From Puniceicoccales bacterium (GTDB lineage: Bacteria > Verrucomicrobiota > Verrucomicrobiia > Opitutales > LL51): a stretch of 60,501 nt of DNA. Both the position numbers and the translations under genes were made by a program. Location of the stretch: contig JAIRLD010000035.1 in assembly GCA_031259665.1 (NCBI GenBank), positions 1 to 60,501 of the forward strand, given 5' to 3'. How positions within the stretch are numbered: position 1 is the first letter of the stretch; each line of letters starts with the position of its first letter. Positions 54,850-60,501 of the stretch are shown in pieces. The notes below the pieces were generated by a model. It did no database searches, was not told the DNA's origin, and was given only the letters and a program-made list of their open reading frames with translations.

Positions 54850-56328
54850 TTGCTATTTCATGAGGTATTGTTTTTTTTTGTATTGGTATTTCTAGGGGGA
54901 TGCTGTAGAGGAAATCATCTGGAGCTGGGTATTGATATCGCTCAGAAGCAAAAGTTTTCGATTTTAAAAAAGAAGAAGGTGGCGCTTCTGACTCATTCTG
55001 CCGCAATGGACAGCAAGGGGAAATTGACGCTTGATATTCTTGCGGAGAGTAATGCTTTTCAGTTAAAGGCCGTTTTATTACCGGAACACGATGGCGGCTT
55101 CGATGACAAAAAATTGGAAGAACTTAAAAAGAAAAAGATCGATGTCTATTGTACCCATACGTCGACGAGCCGTTCACCACAAATAGAATGGCTAAAAGAC
55201 ATCGATATAGTCGTTGCGGACGTACATGATATTGGAATGCGTTATTACACTTATATTGCCAGTGTACTTTATGCTATGGCTAAGACTTTTAACGCGGGAA
55301 AGGAATTTATAATTTTTGACCGGACTAATCCGTTAGGTGACTCCATAGGCGGTCCGATTGTGAATGAAAAATATGTTTCTTTTTTAGCGCCAGTTTCTAG
55401 AATGCCTTTACGCCACGGTATGACGGTTGGGGAAATGGCGAATTACATTAAAAATCGCAGAGAAAATTTTGAAGTCAAATGCGACTGTGGAATGAAAGAA
55501 TGTGATCATGGTATTTTTTGCGACAAGGCAACATTAAAAAAGGGGAAATTAACAATTGTCAAAGTAAAGGGCTGGAATCGTAAAAAAAACCTCACGGAAA
55601 CGGGATCTTACAAGAAGGATTCAAAAATCGATTTTTCCCCATGGATCAAAAATGTTGCTTCTATTTTTGATTATGCAACGCTTTCCTTTTCGGTACTTTT
55701 GGCGAGTAGTTCCATTGATTTTATCGATACGCATAAAAATCCTAAATTTCCCGAAAGAAATTTCAAAACATTCGCATCGCCCCACATGAAATCTTCGGAA
55801 ATTTTAGACCATTTAAAAAAGCGATATCCGGAAAGCCTTACGGGTTACACGCTTGTTCCCACGAAAATCGAGAGAACAGTGGCGGGAAAAGTGGAAACAC
55901 TGGATGGGTTAGATCTAACGATTAAAAATTTCTCACAGACGAAACCGGATTTTTTGAATCTTGCGCTCTATTCGCTGGCGCAGGAATGGGTGCCAAAATG
56001 TGACTGGGAAGCGTTTGAAAAGACCATTGCTACGGGAAATTCCACGCAAGCGACGGCGGCAGCGCCTCCACAACCTAACGCAGTGACTCCCCTTTCGACG
56101 CGTGATTTGAAAAAATTGACATCGGATCAGCAAAAAGGTTTGCGGAAAGCGAAATGGGATCGGCTTACCCAATCGCAGCGGAAGCTGCTGCAAAAGCACA
56201 TCGGTGACGATGAGTTTCTCAATAAATTATTTAATGGCGAATCAATCGATGTGGTATATTTTCGTAACAAGTGGGATCGCGAAGCGACTAGTTTTTACAA
56301 CAAAACTAAGAAACATTACTTCTATTAG
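54850..56328 (+). CDS. NamZ-type (DUF1343) lipoprotein, copy 2
   Basis: 492 aa from a TTG three bases after copy 1. It keeps VALLTHSAAMDSKG, DIVVADVHDIGMRYYTY, FDRTNPLGD and RHGMTVGEMANY, so it is a paralogue. The start region is ambiguous: FLGGC is a good lipobox, and an ATG at 54860 would give a normal lipoprotein signal if the T9 tract at 54871-54879 had one more T; as it stands that ATG frame stops quickly. Near the C-terminus it has an insertion of roughly 40-50 residues (Ala/Pro/Gln-rich, then LKKLTSDQQKGLRKAK) absent from copy 1. Probably membrane-anchored, with a diverged active site. Confidence 0.75.
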   Translation: MLFHEVLFFFVLVFLGGCCRGNHLELGIDIAQKQKFSILKKKKVALLTHSAAMDSKGKLTLDILAESNAFQLKAVLLPEHDGGFDDKKLEELKKKKIDVYCTHTSTSRSPQIEWLKDIDIVVADVHDIGMRYYTYIASVLYAMAKTFNAGKEFIIFDRTNPLGDSIGGPIVNEKYVSFLAPVSRMPLRHGMTVGEMANYIKNRRENFEVKCDCGMKECDHGIFCDKATLKKGKLTIVKVKGWNRKKNLTETGSYKKDSKIDFSPWIKNVASIFDYATLSFSVLLASSSIDFIDTHKNPKFPERNFKTFASPHMKSSEILDHLKKRYPESLTGYTLVPTKIERTVAGKVETLDGLDLTIKNFSQTKPDFLNLALYSLAQEWVPKCDWEAFEKTIATGNSTQATAAAPPQPNAVTPLSTRDLKKLTSDQQKGLRKAKWDRLTQSQRKLLQKHIGDDEFLNKLFNGESIDVVYFRNKWDREATSFYNKTKKHYFY

Positions 56329-56392
56329 TCTTTCAAATTCCTGCAAAAAATGCTTGTCAAAGAAACACTTAAAACGATGCTAGGAGACATTA

Positions 56393-56468
<76 letters not shown>

Positions 56469-56686
56469 CCTATTATGGGTATTATAGTATGACATAATTG
56501 GCACTTTCGACTTTTTACGGTGTTCTATTTCTATGGGTAAAAATATTTCCTAAAAAACGTTTAACAAACCGAGCAATAGTTTCAAGGCTAGGGAGTGTGA
56601 GGAGGGGCGAGGATCGCGTCAGCGCACAGACCTTTTATTATCGCTAAGTCATTACAAAATAATAGTTAAATATTAATATTCCTTGT

Positions 56687-58759
56687 TTAGGAATTTATTG
56701 CTGCTTCCCGCCTTTGGATTTCATTTTGAATGATCCTTTGAATTTCTTCATCATGGACTTTCATTCTTCGCAGATCTTCGAGGGAGAGTTGTGTCAAAAG
56801 AGCATCCAAAGAAAAACTTTCGATTTGCGCAATTCCATCCCCCTGTTGCCGCACCCAATCGATGGCCATTAAATTCGACATCAAATCGACCGCATTACGT
56901 TCTTCCCGAGTAGGCGATATACTCAATGTTCCCAATTGTCCATGGCCAACAACCATTATATTCCCTGTATCGTTCAATTTTTTGCTTTCATCATTTCGAA
57001 GTGCATCCATATGGAATATTGATTTTATGGCTCCCAATAGCCGAAGGAAAATCCCTGTAATCAAACTTTCTCTATGGGAAAATTCACTACTATCCCTTGC
57101 AAAGGATTTGCCTCCTTCATCGAAAATGCAGGTCAACGTACTCGCCTGCGTCTTTTGGTGTTGGACGCGTTCTTCCTCTGTGGATGAGTTGCTCAGTGGT
57201 TTAATAAAAGTCTCATTGGGCAAATTGGAACCGAGTCCCCCATCCATGAATGTATGGGGAGTTTGAACCTGGGCACCTCCGGGTTGATATTGTGTTAAAT
57301 TCATTTCAACGGCCTTAAAGGCTCCCGGTAAAGCCATCGAAATACGCGTTGCGTAAGCGATGGGCAAATCGGGTGTATTTTGCGCATCGAAATAGATTTC
57401 TTTTCCATCCGTTGCATCCCAGCCGGTTAGTATAATCTCTTTAAAATTATTTTCAATACCTTCGCCACGGATTTTTCCTAAAAGTTCCAAATCTTTAAAG
57501 GTTAATAGGGAACTCTCTTCGCGGGGAAAAGTAACTTCTGCCGTTAAATTTCTGAGGCGACTCAATTCATGGAGTGCAAAAACATTGTTTGTTTGGGCTA
57601 GAAAATTCTGTACTGCCGGTTGTTGCAAAAATTTCCTGGCATTTTTAGCGGTTACGGTATCGATTGCCTGGATGACGCCGGCGGCATTACCCATCAACCC
57701 GAGGCCCGAAAACATACCTTCGAGGGCAGGATAATTTTTCACAGACTCTTTACTTTTTGCTTTACCTATACCAGCTTGGATCTCGTCACAAAAATTACCG
57801 AGTGCTTCAGGAGGGGTACCAAACCCTATGGCGACAGCGGCAATGGCACCCGCTGAACTGCCGGAAACGACCTTCAACTGATTTAATTTACCTGCTTTTG
57901 TGAGTGCTTCGAGTGCTCCCGCATAGCCAAATCCTTTACCACCTCCTCCGCGCAGACAAAGATTTTCAATGGCCACTTCCCTTTGTAGCACAAATTTATC
58001 CCCCGCTCGAGCAATCATTGGTGGCGCCTCTCGATGGGGCGGTCTAGGATTAAATTTATTTTCAAGGGCAAGGACGAGATCATCGACCAAAACATCTAGG
58101 GAGATAATTTGCATACGCACATCGTAATTCCTATCATTCTGCATTACTTTTGCCGCTTCAAGCAAATGGATTGAAAAATTACGAATTTCTTCCTGTAATT
58201 TTTCTAACTGTTCCGGAGGAACGCATTGTTGTAAGGTTTCAACTTTTTTTAGGAAATTATTCTGACACATTTCGGGAAGATTTTTTAATACATCCTTAGG
58301 AATTTTATTGCCCAGACGTGCTCCCTGAACGATTTTTGTCCAGGATATATCCGTTGATTCCGTTCTGGATTTTGCATTATTTTCCGGTTGTTTGATCGAA
58401 TTTGCATTTGCAAATTTTTGCAAATCCTTTTCGGCATCTCGAATGGTTGCGTCAAATTGTTGTTCAATTTCCTGAGAAAACTGATGGTCAGCTTTTTGAC
58501 CGAACGCATGAATTTGATTCAGCCAATCTTTAGCTTTTTTATCAAATTCTTCCAGCGCAGAAGGATGCATTTGAGTCAAATCGATTCTAGCGATAACATG
58601 GGCACATTCCCTTAATTTTTGTTTTACGAATTCGTTCTGAGTTGTGGCATAAACCTGTGAAAAATGCTCAAAAATTTTCGATCCGGAAGCTTGAAAAACT
58701 TTTTCAGCTCCCATAAGTTGATGCATTAGATCGATTCCTTTATCTTCAGTGATTTGCAT
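56687..58759 (-). CDS. Patatin-like phospholipase with long N-terminal helical domain
   Basis: 690 aa. The patatin domain begins near 265: glycine-rich oxyanion loop LRGGGGKG at 269-276, nucleophile elbow G-S-S-A-G at 300-304 with Ser302, and the Asp of the dyad in MDGG near 506. It hydrolyses acyl ester bonds of phospholipids, presumably. Residues 1-260 are helical, charged and not recognised; about 90 residues at the C-terminus are also helical. Length and a catalytic dyad in a larger helical protein recall ExoU-type T3SS effectors, but ExoU's domain starts much earlier. No Sec signal is visible. Being near a T3SS operon, a cytotoxic effector is possible; a cytosolic lipase is the alternative. 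Confidence 0.85.
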   Translation of the reverse strand: MQITEDKGIDLMHQLMGAEKVFQASGSKIFEHFSQVYATTQNEFVKQKLRECAHVIARIDLTQMHPSALEEFDKKAKDWLNQIHAFGQKADHQFSQEIEQQFDATIRDAEKDLQKFANANSIKQPENNAKSRTESTDISWTKIVQGARLGNKIPKDVLKNLPEMCQNNFLKKVETLQQCVPPEQLEKLQEEIRNFSIHLLEAAKVMQNDRNYDVRMQIISLDVLVDDLVLALENKFNPRPPHREAPPMIARAGDKFVLQREVAIENLCLRGGGGKGFGYAGALEALTKAGKLNQLKVVSGSSAGAIAAVAIGFGTPPEALGNFCDEIQAGIGKAKSKESVKNYPALEGMFSGLGLMGNAAGVIQAIDTVTAKNARKFLQQPAVQNFLAQTNNVFALHELSRLRNLTAEVTFPREESSLLTFKDLELLGKIRGEGIENNFKEIILTGWDATDGKEIYFDAQNTPDLPIAYATRISMALPGAFKAVEMNLTQYQPGGAQVQTPHTFMDGGLGSNLPNETFIKPLSNSSTEEERVQHQKTQASTLTCIFDEGGKSFARDSSEFSHRESLITGIFLRLLGAIKSIFHMDALRNDESKKLNDTGNIMVVGHGQLGTLSISPTREERNAVDLMSNLMAIDWVRQQGDGIAQIESFSLDALLTQLSLEDLRRMKVHDEEIQRIIQNEIQRREAAINS

Positions 58760-58800
58760 GAACTGAATATAATTTGGTAAATAAATTTTGCAATATTATT

Positions 58801-59172
58801 TCGAAGGGCAGAGCCTTCTAGGACTAAGGGCTGCGTGTCCTTAGAATCCACGCCAGGAGGCACCGCCCCTGGACCTGGGTTTGCGGATTGATCCAGTGGC
58901 TTTGCCACTGGATCAATCCGCAGGGGCCAGAGGCCCGCCCCGCGGCGAAGCCGCGGGGCTGCTAATTTAAGAAAAGAAAAATTAAGTGACGCGCAAATCC
59001 TGCGCAAATTGCGCAGGGTTTGCGCGTCATTAAAGGAAAAAACAAGTCAGAGAGTCTATTCTTGCCCCTTACGGCCGAGCCCGGCGCAGCATGCGCCGGG
59101 CTCCGGCCGCCGAAGGAGGTCAAGGAGTCCATGACTCCTTGATGGAGCCCAGGGGGCGGAGCCCTCTGGGCA
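58801..59172. repeat. Palindrome cluster R4 (inverted copy of R1 plus extra elements)
   Basis: Elements E (58824-58844), D (about 58853-58873), C (58881-58922), B (58937-58959, perfect 10-base arms) and A (58988-59028) follow in reverse order to R1. Further palindromes are 59078-59102 (11-base arms), 59121-59141 (CAAGGAGTC arms) and 59146-59172; the last two form the 3' end of ogt. The 360-base gap between the patatin and ogt genes is filled by this cluster and no other gene is seen. Confidence 0.85.
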
Positions 59173-59650
59173 GAATTTTGTGTTTTACTTCAAGGGTAAG
59201 TAATTTTTGTTTTAGGTCCAAACCACCTCCGTAGCCGACGAGATTTCCCGAAGTTCCGATGACGCGATGGCAGGGAACGATGATGGGAATGGGATTATTA
59301 TGGTTCGCCATACCAACGGCACGGGCACCTTTTGGAATACCAATTTGCTTGGCAATTTCCTTATAAGAGCAGGTCACACCATAGGGAATTTTAATCAACC
59401 GTTCCCAAACGCTTTTCTGAAAATTTGTCCCCTTCAATAGAATTTGAATGTTGAAAACTTTTCGTTCACCGCGTAGATACTCCTGGATTTGATGAAAAAC
59501 ATTTTTTATTTCCTTTGTTTCACATTCGACAAATTGATCGCTTTCCAATGAATTTAGACGATCTTCATAAAAAATATTTGTTAAAAATTTTTCTTCCATT
59601 GCAATTGCAATTCGCCCTACTTCGGTTTCGTAAAAATAAATATTTTGCAT
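59120..59650 (-). CDS. ogt: Methylated-DNA-[protein]-cysteine S-methyltransferase
   Basis: 176 aa. It removes O6-alkyl groups from guanine by transferring them to its own Cys, in the motif IVPCHRVIG; GARAVGMANHNNP precedes it as in the Ogt/AGT family. The N-terminal domain is short and divergent. The last 17 residues (LPRGLRPLGSIKESWTP) are encoded by palindromic repeats and are not part of the normal fold. Start ATG 59650; a divergent gene begins 17 bases away. DNA repair gene beside an AlkD-like gene. Confidence 0.9.
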   Translation of the reverse strand: MQNIYFYETEVGRIAIAMEEKFLTNIFYEDRLNSLESDQFVECETKEIKNVFHQIQEYLRGERKVFNIQILLKGTNFQKSVWERLIKIPYGVTCSYKEIAKQIGIPKGARAVGMANHNNPIPIIVPCHRVIGTSGNLVGYGGGLDLKQKLLTLEVKHKILPRGLRPLGSIKESWTP

Positions 59651-59667
59651 TGTACACCTTCGAAAAA

Positions 59668-60396
59668 ATGATTCATTGCTTTATGCAATTGGAGATTAAA
59701 AAGCAACTATATGAACTCACCGATCGGGATTACCAGAAATTTTCACAAAAATTAAATCCCGATGGAAAAAATATTCTGGGCATCCGATTGCCGAATTTGC
59801 GTAAAATAGCCAAGCAAATTGTAAAATCCGATTGGGAAACTTATCTCCGTACAGCTACAGACGATTCCTTCGAAGAAATTTTGCTCCAGGGCCTTGTTAT
59901 CGGTTATATTCGCACTCCCATCGAAAAATACTTACAATTAATTAAAGATTTCATTCCCAAAATCGACAATTGGGCAATCTGTGATACCTTTTGCGGAACG
60001 ATAAAAATTAGACCTAAGGATAGCGACATTGTTTGGAATTTTTTACAACCATTTTTCCGAGATGATCGGCCATTTTTCTTACGTTTTGCCCTAGTCATGC
60101 TCTTTAAGTTTATTGATGAAAAATATATTGCTGATATTTTTGCAACTATTTCTAAAATTCACTCCGATAATCGTTACGTCAAACTTGCCATTGCCTGGTT
60201 AACCGGGGAGTGCTGTGTCCATTTTCACGAGAAAACAATTAAATTTTTGGAGTCTAAAGTGCTCGATTCCTATGTACAAAATATCGCCATTCGAAAAATT
60301 ACGGAATCTTTTCGCATTCCCTTTAATGTTAAAATACGGATAAAACAATGCAAACCTGCCAGAGGGCTCTGGCTACCCAGAGAGCTCGGCCGCTAG
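59668..60396 (+). CDS. AlkD-like DNA alkylation repair HEAT-repeat protein
   Basis: 242 aa from ATG 59668 (MIHCFMQLEIKKQLYEL); ATG 59683 is an alternative. The family pattern is visible: LNPDGKNILGIRLPNLRKIAK, LLQGLVIGYI, DNWAICDTFCG, WLTGECCVHFHE and a string of HEAT-like helices. AlkD-type glycosylases excise alkylated purines; whether this member keeps activity is not known. The final residues CKPARGLWLPRELGR come from a palindromic element. A terminator-like hairpin follows. Confidence 0.8.
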   Translation: MIHCFMQLEIKKQLYELTDRDYQKFSQKLNPDGKNILGIRLPNLRKIAKQIVKSDWETYLRTATDDSFEEILLQGLVIGYIRTPIEKYLQLIKDFIPKIDNWAICDTFCGTIKIRPKDSDIVWNFLQPFFRDDRPFFLRFALVMLFKFIDEKYIADIFATISKIHSDNRYVKLAIAWLTGECCVHFHEKTIKFLESKVLDSYVQNIAIRKITESFRIPFNVKIRIKQCKPARGLWLPRELGR

Positions 60397-60501
60397 GGTC
60401 AAGTTAGCCCCCGCGGCTTCGCCGCGGGGGTTGCTTTTTTTATTTTAATAAAAGTGTTTTTTTAAATCACCGGCCCCGCCCTCTCGTCGCTTCGCGACGA
60501 G
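60359..60501. repeat. Palindrome cluster R5 (window edge)
   Basis: CCAGAG..CTCTGG (60359-60372), a hairpin at 60408-60430, and a further GC-rich palindrome entering the window edge (CTCGTCGCTTCGCGACGAG). Confidence 0.75.
60408..60441 (+). terminator. Rho-independent-like hairpin after the AlkD-like gene
   Basis: CCCCCGCGGC / GCCGCGGGGG arms around TTC, then TTGCTTTTTTT. The same sequence type is part of the palindrome family, so a repeat may be serving as terminator. Confidence 0.6.

Noticed and set aside
58726..59007. 93-codon ORF across R4
   Set aside because: It is a translation of palindromes and the patatin N-terminus in another frame.

Overview
The window looks like a chromosomal segment of a host-associated Gram-negative bacterium of the PVC group, most likely Verrucomicrobiota. 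The evidence is a DUF1559-like pseudopilin, a tandem NamZ (DUF1343) pair, ordinary bacterial housekeeping genes and a non-flagellar type III secretion (T3SS) operon. The lineage is inferred from gene content; no rRNA is present.

Layout. (1) 1-7.8 kb: a minus-strand group (yhaM-like nuclease, a possible small ORF, a 584-aa unknown, a CysJ-type reductase), a plus-strand pseudopilin and a minus-strand yifB/comM, separated by clusters of GC-rich palindromes. (2) 7.96-9.49 kb: metG on the plus strand. (3) 9.5-42.75 kb: one minus-strand T3SS operon, read from high to low coordinates: sctY-like chaperone, sctV, a 413-aa unknown, a single 26.8-kb gene for an 8,945-residue protein (about 1 MDa), a SycD/LcrH-class chaperone, a YopB-like translocator and a YopD-like translocator. 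The order matches the Yersinia yscY-yscV-lcrR/G/V-lcrH-yopB-yopD block, and the giant gene sits where the needle-tip gene (lcrV) would be. (4) 42.9-52.25 kb: ten tandem minus-strand genes for small to medium exported proteins. They share related N-terminal leaders, and several share a repeated promoter/terminator cassette. The mature parts are different, usually carry in-frame short tandem repeats, and show frameshifts and decayed 3' modules: a diversifying family beside the T3SS operon. (5) 52.4-60.4 kb: accD, two NamZ-type genes, tRNA-Lys(CTT), a patatin-like phospholipase with an unknown N-terminal domain (possible effector), ogt and an AlkD-like gene, with more palindrome clusters.

The most novel parts are the giant protein in the T3SS tip position, the leader-sharing gene array, and the composite palindromes, which also form the 3' ends of some genes. 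Smaller oddities are AccD and MetRS versions that lack their zinc-binding cysteines, and homopolymer tracts at the starts of two genes.
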